From an uncultured Caulobacterales bacterium (GTDB lineage: Bacteria > Pseudomonadota > Alphaproteobacteria > Caulobacterales > Maricaulaceae), in contig CALJNJ010000116.1 in NCBI GenBank assembly GCA_937981945.1, forward strand, positions 1 to 7,319: 7,319 bases of DNA, read 5' to 3'. The position numbers and the translations under genes were made by a program. Positions within the stretch are counted from its first letter, which is position 1, and each line of letters opens with the position of its first letter. Under the pieces are notes generated by a model, which saw only the letters and a list, made by a program, of their open reading frames with translations, made no database searches and had not been told where the DNA came from. Shown here in pieces: positions 1 through 6,614 of the stretch.

Positions 1-1
1 G

Positions 2-1912
2 TTCACTGACGGCGATAAAGCGTGTTTGGTAGAGCTTCTGTCAAATCCTGACGCCGTACAAATGACGACGCCGGGTTCGCCGCTCGACAGTTTTTTCAAT
101 GCCGTCAAAGATAAAGGCTGGTCCAAGGAAGTCCCGGCGGCAATCGAAGGAACGTCCAGCTGGTCCATGACCCCTGACGGCAATAGCGGTATTACGGACT
201 TTTTGACGGAATTTTATGACGCCGAAGACGCAGCAGCCGCGGCGGGCGCCGCGACGACAACGTCCGAAGACATTGCTGCAGCCAACACGGATAATTGGCA
301 ACCCGTGGATGACGGGGATGATTGGCAGCCGGTGAATGACGGCGGAAGCCTGCAGGCGGCCACAGCCGGTCCGGGCGGATATACGCCGGGCGCCGAACGC
401 GCCCCTTGGCTCAAATGGATTTTAAGTATTCTGTTGCTGGCCATCGTCGCGGCGGCAGCCCTTTGGCTGATCTCCCAAACAATTGTCTCTGATGATGTGC
501 CCGGCGACCGGGCCCGGATTGAACTACCGACCGGCGAAAAAACCGATGAAGAACAAGCGCCGCCCAAATCCGCCGATGAACTGGCCTGGGTAACAGCGCT
601 CGAAAAAGATACACTGGAAGGATACCGGGAATATCTCGAAGCCTTCCCTAACGGCCGCTACAAAGATAAAGCTCAGGAAGAGATCGACGCCTATGACAAT
701 AAGGCATGGGAGACCGCCGAGCGGCGCAATACCATTTCTGCCTATGAAGACTATCTGGCCAATTGGCCCGAAGGCCTGCATGCGCCCAAAGCCAAAGAGC
801 GCATCGAGCAAATGAAAGCCGCCATTGAAGCCGCCAAAAAGGATGCGGCGGAACGGGCAGCCGCCGAGAAGCGCGCCTGGGAAAAAGCCGAGAGCGCCAA
901 TTCGGTGGACTCTTACCAAAATTATCTGGCCGCTTATCCGTCCGGGAAAAACGCGGCGACCGCGCAAGAGCGTATTAATCGTATGCTGGCGGATAAAGCG
1001 ACGGCGGAAGCCGCTGCGATCGAAGAACAAGCTTGGAATTTGGCCCGTACGAGCAATACGGTTTCAGGCTATGAAACCTATTTATCCAGCTATCCGTCCG
1101 GCAAATATGCTCCGCTGGCGAAAGCGGCTCTGGAAGAGCTGAAACCGTCGCCCGGCAAAACCTTCCGCGATTGTGATGTCTGTCCGCTTATGGTCACATT
1201 GGCCGGCGGCAATGCCAATTTAGGCGCCGGCGAATCTGAAGACGGCGCCCGGCCCAATGAAAAACCACAGCGGCCCGTTATTTTCAGCCGTCCGTTTTCC
1301 ATTGCGGTCACCGAAGTGACATTTGATCAATATTCAGCCTGTGTTTCAGCCGGCGGCTGTTCCGGCGCGCCCAATAATAATGGCTGGGGCGGCGGTAAAC
1401 GTCCCGTCATCAATGTCTCTTGGGACGACGCCCAAAAATATGCCTCTTGGCTGTCCAATAAAACCGGCAAATCCTACAGCCTGCCGTCGGAATCCCAGTG
1501 GGAATACGCAGCGCGCGGCGGTGACACCGGGCTTTATGCCGGCGGCTCCAAAAAAGCCATGTGCGCCTTTGCCAACGGCGCCGGATCCGAATCCGGTCTG
1601 GCTTGGGCCAATTCCGAATGCAATGATCTGTCAACGGACCGTACCCTGCCCGCCGGCAGCCTGTCCGCCAATAAGTTCGGCTTGAAAGACATGATTGGTA
1701 ATGTGGCGGAATGGACATTGGATTGTAACACGCTCAATCTCAAAGACGCGCCCACAAATGGTGAGCCTGATCTGCGGGGGTCTTGTAATCAGCGCGCCGT
1801 CCGCGGCGGGTCTTGGTTCTCAGGTCCGGCCGATCTGCGCTATTCCGCCCGTCTCATGCAACGCCGCGGTGACAGTAATGACTTCACCGGCTTCCGAGTT
1901 GTGCGAAATTAG
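2..1912 (+). CDS. Membrane-anchored SUMF1/FGE-like protein with helical repeats (5'-truncated)
   Basis: The reading frame is open to the left edge, so the true start is probably outside the window; TTG at 26 is only a possible internal start and has no convincing ribosome site. Residues are numbered from that TTG. Residues 1-127 are Ala/Asp-rich and unrecognised, with a tandem WQPV nonapeptide at 89-106. A single hydrophobic helix spans about 128-152; Arg/Lys before it and acidic residues after it suggest cytoplasmic N-terminus and periplasmic C-terminus. Residues 187-371 hold four W/A...Y..YL...P.G repeats. Residues 380-628 form a SUMF1/formylglycine-generating-enzyme-type domain, shown by TEVTFDQY, VSWDDAQKYASWL, LPSESQWEYAARGG, GNVAEWT, RGGSW and the terminal GFRVVRN. 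The active-site cysteines of true FGEs after the GGS motif are replaced by Ser and Leu, so sulfatase activation is unlikely; a binding or structural role is more likely. Eight other cysteines in the domain fit periplasmic disulfides. The FGE-like call is firm; the function is unknown. Confidence 0.85.
   Translation, partial: FTDGDKACLVELLSNPDAVQMTTPGSPLDSFFNAVKDKGWSKEVPAAIEGTSSWSMTPDGNSGITDFLTEFYDAEDAAAAAGAATTTSEDIAAANTDNWQPVDDGDDWQPVNDGGSLQAATAGPGGYTPGAERAPWLKWILSILLLAIVAAAALWLISQTIVSDDVPGDRARIELPTGEKTDEEQAPPKSADELAWVTALEKDTLEGYREYLEAFPNGRYKDKAQEEIDAYDNKAWETAERRNTISAYEDYLANWPEGLHAPKAKERIEQMKAAIEAAKKDAAERAAAEKRAWEKAESANSVDSYQNYLAAYPSGKNAATAQERINRMLADKATAEAAAIEEQAWNLARTSNTVSGYETYLSSYPSGKYAPLAKAALEELKPSPGKTFRDCDVCPLMVTLAGGNANLGAGESEDGARPNEKPQRPVIFSRPFSIAVTEVTFDQYSACVSAGGCSGAPNNNGWGGGKRPVINVSWDDAQKYASWLSNKTGKSYSLPSESQWEYAARGGDTGLYAGGSKKAMCAFANGAGSESGLAWANSECNDLSTDRTLPAGSLSANKFGLKDMIGNVAEWTLDCNTLNLKDAPTNGEPDLRGSCNQRAVRGGSWFSGPADLRYSARLMQRRGDSNDFTGFRVVRN
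290..343 (+). repeat. Tandem nonapeptide repeat (D-D/N-WQPV-D/N-DG)
   Basis: Two adjacent 27-base units encode DNWQPVDDG and DDWQPVNDG, in the low-complexity cytoplasmic region just before the membrane helix of the FGE-like protein. The units differ at several bases but keep the WQPV core, so they are either a conserved duplicated linear motif or an old slippage product. A docking motif is possible but unproven. Confidence 0.8.
584..1138 (+). repeat. Four degenerate TPR/Sel1-like helical repeats
   Basis: Within the FGE-like protein, four copies of a unit of about 36 residues recur, beginning near residues 187, 227, 284 and 336 (numbered from the TTG at 26). Each carries A-W, then six or so residues, T/S-x3-Y-x2-YL-x3-(F/W/Y)P-x-G, and a trailing A-x4-I/L helix. 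A charged, Lys/Glu/Ala-rich spacer (about 263-282) separates copies two and three. This pattern is common between a membrane helix and an FGE or caspase domain in proteobacterial proteins and probably forms a helical stalk in the periplasm. Confidence 0.75.
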
Positions 1913-1944
1913 TTTGGAGCTTGCCTTTAAGCGCATTTGAAATC

Positions 1945-1959
1945 GTTGAAAACATCAAC
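1945..1959. other. Small inverted repeat after the FGE-like gene
   Basis: GTTGA, five bases, then TCAAC can form a 5-bp stem 33 bases past the stop codon. It is AT-rich, short and has no following T-run, so it is a poor candidate for an intrinsic terminator. No better terminator is visible in the 116-base gap between the FGE-like and TIR genes, so read-through from the upstream gene is possible. Confidence 0.2.
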
Positions 1960-1980
1960 TTAAGCCTGTTTTGAATTCGC

Positions 1981-2008
1981 TTTTAATTGAGCCCGTTAAA
2001 GTTATAAT
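1981..2008 (+). promoter_or_regulatory. Candidate promoter of the TIR gene
   Basis: A perfect TATAAT lies at 2003-2008, 20 bases before the ATG. The matching -35 position (1981-1986, TTTTAA, 16-base spacer) is weak, so an activator or an extended element may be needed if this is real. Transcription would begin near 2015, leaving a leader of about 15 bases that is mostly the ribosome binding site. A chance match in an AT-rich gap cannot be excluded. Confidence 0.45.
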
Positions 2009-2015
2009 CTCGCCT

Positions 2016-2020
2016 AAGGG
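2016..2020 (+). promoter_or_regulatory. Ribosome binding site of the TIR gene
   Basis: AAGGG lies 8 bases before the ATG at 2029, a good match in sequence and spacing. It supports that ATG as the start of the TIR protein. Confidence 0.7.
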
Positions 2021-2028
2021 CGCTGATT

Positions 2029-3981
2029 ATGACAGAAAATTCCAATAGCGGAAATTCCTCCCGCACTGTATTTTTCAGCTATTCACGGGCTGATCAAGAA
2101 CATGCTTTGCCGATCATCAAAGCCATTGAGCACAATGGATATGGCGTATGGTGGGATGGCCTTCTGGAAGTGGGCACAACATTTTTAGACAGTACGGAGC
2201 AAGCTTTGGAATCTGCCGAGGCTGTCGTGGTTTTATGGTCAAAAACCTCCGTTAATTCGCACTGGGTTCGGGACGAAGCTACCAGTGGCCGCGTGCGTGA
2301 TCGGTTAGTCCCTTTATCTCTGGACGGCACGGATGCGCCTTTGGGTTTCCGCCAGGTCCAGATCATTAATATGGAAAATTGGGACGGCGCGACAGACGCG
2401 CCGCAAATGCTGGAAATTCAAAAAGTTCTGGCCCAATATCACGACGCCCCCTCCCTTGAGGTAATGGCGGCGCCCACAACGATCAGCCTTAAGACGCCCA
2501 AAATTTCTGATAAAATTACGCGGCGCAATATGATGATCAGCAGCGCCGGCGCGGCGGCTGTGGCGAGCCTGGGGTTTTACGCCTTGCCGCGACTGAAAAA
2601 ACAGCCCGGACGATCGGAAAACAGCTTGGCCGTTCTGCCGTTTGAAAACATCACCAATGACAGTGCTTATGATTATATCGCCAATGGATTATCGACGGAA
2701 ATCCGAAGCAGTCTGGCGCGAAACCCGGCCCTGAAAATTGCGGCCAGATCATCCTGCCAATCTCTGGTCGAACAAGCCAAGGGCGCCAAAGAAATCGGCG
2801 AGAAACTCGGGGTTGCCTACATTCTCGAAGGATCGGTGAACATCATTCAAGACATGGCCAAAGTGTCCGTTGATTTCATCAACAGCCAAACGGGCTTTAG
2901 CGAAAACGTCCAATCTTTTGAACATCCGGCAGACAAAATATTGGAAATTCACGACGAAATTACCCAGTCCGTTTATGAAACTTTGTCCCTGAAATTTGAT
3001 GATCCCAATAATGACATTCAGCCCACGCAAAGCGCGGCGGCCTTTAACGAATATCTCAAAGCGAAAGAGATCATCCAGACCTCAACGCTGTCAGCTCTTG
3101 AGGTTGATCGGGCCATTGGATTTTATGACGCGGCTTTGGCAGCGGACCCGAATTTCGGACTGGCTTATGAAGGCAAGGCGCAGGCATTATTGTGGAAAAC
3201 CATGACCGGGTCTGACGTCAATAAGGTCAGGTTAAACCGCGGCCGGGCCATTGAAGCGGCCCGCCGGGCCACCGAGGTTTCGCCCAACCGGTCATCCGGT
3301 TATTCCACGCTCGGTTATATTTTATTTCTCGCCAAGCTCGATATATCGGGCGCGGCGGCTCCCTTTGAAAAAGCCGCCCAATTGGGCGTCGGCGATGCGC
3401 CCACACTGGCGCGGCACGCTGTCTTTTTGGCCGCCATCGGGTCCGGTGAAAAGGCCCGCACGGTCATAGAGCAAGCCACAAATTTGGATCCGCTCAACCC
3501 AACAATTTTTGAGGTCGCCGGGTTTGTGCATTACGCCGCCCGAAGATATGACGAGGCCATTTCGGCCTTTGAGAAGGTTCTCAGCCTCAATCCGGGGCGG
3601 TTTAACGCCCATGCCAGAATTGGGTCGTCCAAAATCCTGCAAGGCGACGTGGCCGCCGGAATGGCGGCTTGTGAGACCGAAAACAATTTGATGGAAAAAC
3701 TGCCTTGCCAAGCCATTGGTTATTATCGCTCCGGCGATAAAGAAAGCGCGGAGCGTGCATTTGACCGGCTACGAACCGAGTTTGGAGACGCCGGCGCCTA
3801 TCAACAAGCGCAGATTTATGCCGCCACGGACAGACCGGATAAGGCCATGGAAACCCTGACCAAAGCTTATGATCTGGGGGATTCAGGTCTGACCCTTTTG
3901 AACGTGGATCCGTTCATGCAACCACTGCGCGACAAACAAGAATTTCGCGAACTTCTTGCTAAATTGGGATATCCGTCATAA
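2029..3981 (+). CDS. TIR domain - membrane segment - TolB-like domain - TPR protein
   Basis: The 650-residue protein starts with a TIR_2-type domain (about 11-119): VFFSYSRAD as the first strand and box, VWWDGLLEVG as the loop region, VVVLWS, and SHWVRDEA, where Glu83 occupies the position of the catalytic Glu of NAD-cleaving TIRs (SARM1 has WVHKE there). A linker leads to TRRNMM and a hydrophobic stretch (about 167-187), which reads as a membrane anchor with a twin-arginine-like start. Residues 197-323 are a TolB/FlgO-like domain (SLAVLPFENIT, IANGLSTEIRSSLA, LGVAYILEGSV) of the kind found fused to cyclases and TPR proteins. Residues 335-640 are TPR-like repeats ending in a typical DP...LR....F..LLAKLGYP tail. 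Inferred topology: cytoplasmic TIR effector, periplasmic TolB/TPR sensor. Predicted activity is NAD+ hydrolysis or NAD-derived signalling, known for the family but not shown here. A pure scaffolding TIR is the alternative. Confidence 0.9.
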   Translation: MTENSNSGNSSRTVFFSYSRADQEHALPIIKAIEHNGYGVWWDGLLEVGTTFLDSTEQALESAEAVVVLWSKTSVNSHWVRDEATSGRVRDRLVPLSLDGTDAPLGFRQVQIINMENWDGATDAPQMLEIQKVLAQYHDAPSLEVMAAPTTISLKTPKISDKITRRNMMISSAGAAAVASLGFYALPRLKKQPGRSENSLAVLPFENITNDSAYDYIANGLSTEIRSSLARNPALKIAARSSCQSLVEQAKGAKEIGEKLGVAYILEGSVNIIQDMAKVSVDFINSQTGFSENVQSFEHPADKILEIHDEITQSVYETLSLKFDDPNNDIQPTQSAAAFNEYLKAKEIIQTSTLSALEVDRAIGFYDAALAADPNFGLAYEGKAQALLWKTMTGSDVNKVRLNRGRAIEAARRATEVSPNRSSGYSTLGYILFLAKLDISGAAAPFEKAAQLGVGDAPTLARHAVFLAAIGSGEKARTVIEQATNLDPLNPTIFEVAGFVHYAARRYDEAISAFEKVLSLNPGRFNAHARIGSSKILQGDVAAGMAACETENNLMEKLPCQAIGYYRSGDKESAERAFDRLRTEFGDAGAYQQAQIYAATDRPDKAMETLTKAYDLGDSGLTLLNVDPFMQPLRDKQEFRELLAKLGYPS

Positions 3982-4002
3982 GGGTGGCCCATTGGAAAAC
4001 AC

Positions 4003-4007
4003 GGGAG
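4003..4007 (+). promoter_or_regulatory. Ribosome binding site that sets the lipoprotein start
   Basis: GGGAG lies 6 bases before the ATG at 4014. It favours this ATG over the in-frame GTG at 3984, which sits two bases past the TIR stop and would place charged residues before the signal peptide. Confidence 0.6.
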
Positions 4008-4013
4008 CGCAAA

Positions 4014-4247
4014 ATGAAACTTTTCCACATAACCATCGCATCTATGGCAATTCTGGCTTTCGCCGGTTGTGAAACCACCGACATTGCCGAAGAACCCAAT
4101 CTGACCTTGCAGGCCCAACCTGATAATGTTGGGGCCGGCAATAATAAGATGCAAGCCACTGAAACCGAAGAAACCTGCGAAACAGAAAACCCTGATGATC
4201 TGTGCGAAACCGGCGGCGGCGCCGGCGGACCGGTTACGGGACAATAG
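4014..4247 (+). CDS. Small acidic lipoprotein, function unknown
   Basis: The 77-residue product begins with a short lipoprotein signal peptide: Lys2, a hydrophobic core (about 4-17) and the lipobox-like AFAGC, with Cys19 as the lipidated residue. Phe at -3 is less usual than Leu but tolerated. Glu at +2 rather than Asp does not favour inner-membrane retention, so outer-membrane sorting is plausible. The mature part of about 59 residues is acidic, probably disordered, and carries two CET motifs (residues 49-51 and 58-60) followed by a Gly-rich tail. Its two mature cysteines could form a small loop. It follows the TIR gene by 32 bases on the same strand, so it is probably cotranscribed, and it ends 6 bases from the convergent protease gene. 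I recognise no family. It could be a sensed ligand, a substrate of the neighbouring protease, or simply an orphan small lipoprotein. Confidence 0.7.
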   Translation: MKLFHITIASMAILAFAGCETTDIAEEPNLTLQAQPDNVGAGNNKMQATETEETCETENPDDLCETGGGAGGPVTGQ

Positions 4248-4253
4248 TCAAAA

Positions 4254-6614
4254 TTACGGATCGGTGCAGACTTGCTCTGCGCCGTTAACCGACCCCGGTT
4301 CGGTGCAGGCTTTTATCCAGTCTTTGAAGGCGGACACTTTTGTGTACAGGCCCGGCTTACCGTCGGATGTGCAATTTTTCGTGCCGCCGCTGATAATACC
4401 GACCAATAGGTTTCCGGCAGAAACCGGACCGCCGCTGTCGCCATAGCAGGTTTTTCGAGCCTTATCGGCTGCGCAAAATTTGGAGGCATTTAAATGTTCA
4501 GCTTGCCAAGACGTATTGGCGAGACAGGCTTGTCGTGTGATCGGCACGAGTGACAACATGCGCAGGGCTGCAGAAGGTTCCATCCCTGAGACCGGGCGGG
4601 TTTTACCCCAGCCATAGCTGATGATATCTCTTGCATTTGCAATGTCGGATTCGCTTTGACTGATATCTAAATATCCAACCAATACCGGATTGACTGAGCT
4701 TGAACCCCGCCGGGTGGCCATGAGACTATATTTTTCGCGGCCGGTTTTGACGTCCCAATTATAAAGCCGTCCGGAACGGTCCCAGGTCAAAAATTGCCTA
4801 TTTTTGTCATGTAATACGGCGCCTTTGATAATGCCGCCCTGATAGACGCGCGCAACAGGCTTACCGTCGGATAAGGACCAAATTTCCGCCGTGCCGAACT
4901 CTGATCCGGCGATGAGGTATTTTTTGTCCGCAGACAGATATGCCATGCTGATCGGAAGGCTGTGATCCATTTGATGAAGACGTTTTTTGCGCTTCATATC
5001 CCAAATCTCAGATCGCCCTTCCAGCGCCGTCAGATAAAGCTTCCGGCCATTGTCAAAAACATCCGCCTGTAAATAATTGCCGTCAAATCCGGTGCTGATT
5101 TTGTGATATAGTTTTGTTCTTTTTGTATCCCAAATTTCCACGTCACCGGCGCTTGACCACAAGGTCAACAGCCGGCTGTCTTCGTGAAAAGCGGCGCCGC
5201 GATAGTCACGCAGCCCTGCCCTGAATTTTCCGGTCACGCGGCCCGTTTCAAAATCGATAATTTGAACATTGCTGTTTTTGTCGATCAAGACGAATTGATC
5301 CTTGGTGTCTTGGCGTAATAAATCATCATATGACGCCAAAGCGGTCTTTGATAAAACGGCCCCGTCTGATGATCGCACAACTTCGACAAAATTATAGCTG
5401 GTCCGAACGAAGGCCTTCATATGCCCAAGACGGCGCGTCTGAATAACTTGATCGCCGTGATCAGAACGGGAAATTTCATCGCCGGTCCGGGTATTTCGTA
5501 AAATGCAAACGCCCGCATAATCACAGACGTCCACGCGGTTCGGGCCGGCCTCCGTCACCGCCGAGATTTGCGCCTGAGGAAAATCAACATATGTGCCGTC
5601 ACCTCGCCAAAGCCGGGCGGATTTTTGTCCGATGGCGACAACGGCCTTCATTCGGGGGAGAAACTCGCCCTTATGTAAAATCTCCCCGGGTAAAGAATAA
5701 GTCTTTGCCTGAGCGTTACCGCCGAGGTTACGGACCGACATTTGATCAGCATTGACAGAAAAAGCATGCCCGCCGGACATCGTATCATACCAATCCAAGC
5801 CACCGGACAGCGGCGTGTCGGTCAAAACCTTTCCGCGTTTTATATCGATGACTTTTAACAACCTGTCCGATGTCAGGATTGCCAAGCGCGTCTTGTCATC
5901 ATCCAAATAGGTTTTTTGAATCTCGTTCCCGTCCCTTGATCTTACTTGAACAATCGGATTGTCCGGAGGTTCGAACTCGATAAGCGCAATATCATTCATC
6001 AATCCGGTTTTTTGATAGGCCGGATGAGGAATTATCTTTTTGATTTTACTTTTACCGGTCAACTCTCCGGCTATGTTCCCCACATCCAAGCGAACGGCGA
6101 AATGCTCCGGCTTGGTACTGTGTTTGAAACAATGGGCCGCAGTGACGGCCCATTCGGGCGCAATGAGCGTAGCGCCGCAAACATGGCGCAATTCCCAAAG
6201 CGCTTTGTTCGGATATTTATTTTTCAGCCATTGGGACGGTGCAAAGGCTTCCGTATTGATCAGCTGCGCCTGAAAAGGTGCTGCGAACCGAGGCACTGTG
6301 ACGGAATTATGGCTGTAGGGCGGGCTATAGTCATTGCAGGCCGCCGGACGCTCAGCCTCGGGCATTTCGCAATAGCCGTCAGCGGTCAGCCGGGCGCGGG
6401 TTTCTTCATGCATGCGCTGCTTCGCTTCGCGCTTTTCCTGAGCAGCACGTATTTGCTGTATACTCGTTTCCGCCTCAAGGTCCGTTGCAATGGGAATGTC
6501 CGGTTTTTCGTCGAAAAAAGCCCGGGCGGCCTCTGATTGCGACCACGCGATTTGCGAACCGGCGGCATAAGCGCAGCACATCATGACTGTGATAAACAGT
6601 GATCTTAAAAACAT
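4254..6614 (-). CDS. Secreted S1-family serine protease with a WD40-like beta-propeller inserted between catalytic Asp and Ser
   Basis: The 786-residue protein starts at the ATG at 6612-6614, chosen because a signal peptide (MFLR, then a hydrophobic core to about residue 22, possible cleavage after AWS) begins there; a TTG at 6719 would add 35 residues with no recognisable function. Residues 43-77 form a charged, probably coiled-coil stretch. The first S1 barrel (about 105-222) has TAAHC (His161) and NDIALIEF (Asp208). Residues 227-637 hold about ten WD40-like strands-and-turn units, several ending in EIWD/NWD-type motifs. The second S1 barrel resumes with SYGWGKT (666-672), then CYGDSGGP (Ser727), GIISGG and KPGLYTKV. 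Cysteines of the three usual S1 disulfides (42-58, 168-182 and 191-220 in chymotrypsin numbering) are all present. Asp194 (726) is kept, but no IVGG-type activation N-terminus is seen. Position 189 is Lys721, not Asp, so tryptic specificity is not expected. Likely an active periplasmic or secreted endopeptidase whose propeller binds a partner or substrate; activity is inferred from the complete triad. Confidence 0.88.
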   Translation of the reverse strand: MFLRSLFITVMMCCAYAAGSQIAWSQSEAARAFFDEKPDIPIATDLEAETSIQQIRAAQEKREAKQRMHEETRARLTADGYCEMPEAERPAACNDYSPPYSHNSVTVPRFAAPFQAQLINTEAFAPSQWLKNKYPNKALWELRHVCGATLIAPEWAVTAAHCFKHSTKPEHFAVRLDVGNIAGELTGKSKIKKIIPHPAYQKTGLMNDIALIEFEPPDNPIVQVRSRDGNEIQKTYLDDDKTRLAILTSDRLLKVIDIKRGKVLTDTPLSGGLDWYDTMSGGHAFSVNADQMSVRNLGGNAQAKTYSLPGEILHKGEFLPRMKAVVAIGQKSARLWRGDGTYVDFPQAQISAVTEAGPNRVDVCDYAGVCILRNTRTGDEISRSDHGDQVIQTRRLGHMKAFVRTSYNFVEVVRSSDGAVLSKTALASYDDLLRQDTKDQFVLIDKNSNVQIIDFETGRVTGKFRAGLRDYRGAAFHEDSRLLTLWSSAGDVEIWDTKRTKLYHKISTGFDGNYLQADVFDNGRKLYLTALEGRSEIWDMKRKKRLHQMDHSLPISMAYLSADKKYLIAGSEFGTAEIWSLSDGKPVARVYQGGIIKGAVLHDKNRQFLTWDRSGRLYNWDVKTGREKYSLMATRRGSSSVNPVLVGYLDISQSESDIANARDIISYGWGKTRPVSGMEPSAALRMLSLVPITRQACLANTSWQAEHLNASKFCAADKARKTCYGDSGGPVSAGNLLVGIISGGTKNCTSDGKPGLYTKVSAFKDWIKACTEPGSVNGAEQVCTDP
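4704..5936 (-). other. Propeller insertion inside the protease gene
   Basis: This segment encodes residues 227-637 of the protease. Repeating units begin near residues 243, 283, 322, 359, 399, 439, 480, 523, 564 and 606, spaced 37-43 residues. The best-preserved are the last four, which carry VEIWD, SEIWD, AEIWS and YNWDVKTG endings typical of WD40/YVTN-like blades. Ten units exceed a normal seven- or eight-bladed ring, so some may be irregular or two may belong to linkers. Only two cysteines, close together (residues 364 and 370), lie here, unlike the disulfide-rich flanking barrels. Confidence 0.75.

Noticed and set aside
524..1030. 168-codon open frame on the - strand within the FGE-like gene
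   Set aside because: Antisense to the helical repeats; its Phe/Gly/Arg-rich composition is what reverse reading of Lys/Glu/Ala codons gives.
1163..1912. FGE-fold domain as the variable protein of a diversity-generating retroelement
   Set aside because: No reverse transcriptase, no template repeat and no second copy of the gene's 3' end is present in the window.
3984..4013. GTG start for the lipoprotein at 3984
   Set aside because: It puts a charged ten-residue stretch in front of a normal lipoprotein signal peptide, and the good ribosome site serves the ATG at 4014.
4209..4234. GC-rich inverted repeat (ACCGG...CCGGT) as a terminator
   Set aside because: It lies inside the Gly-rich coding end of the lipoprotein and is not followed by a T-run; the symmetry comes from repeated GGC/GGA codons.
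4262..4309. Repeated CGGTGCAG near the protease stop as a site-specific repeat or att site
   Set aside because: The two copies encode the similar CTEP and CTDP at the protease tail; no integrase or tRNA gene is nearby.
5946..6536. 196-codon open frame on the + strand opposite the protease N-terminal part
   Set aside because: It is fully antisense to a gene with clear S1 motifs; its translation shows no domain and its length follows from the codon bias of the real gene.
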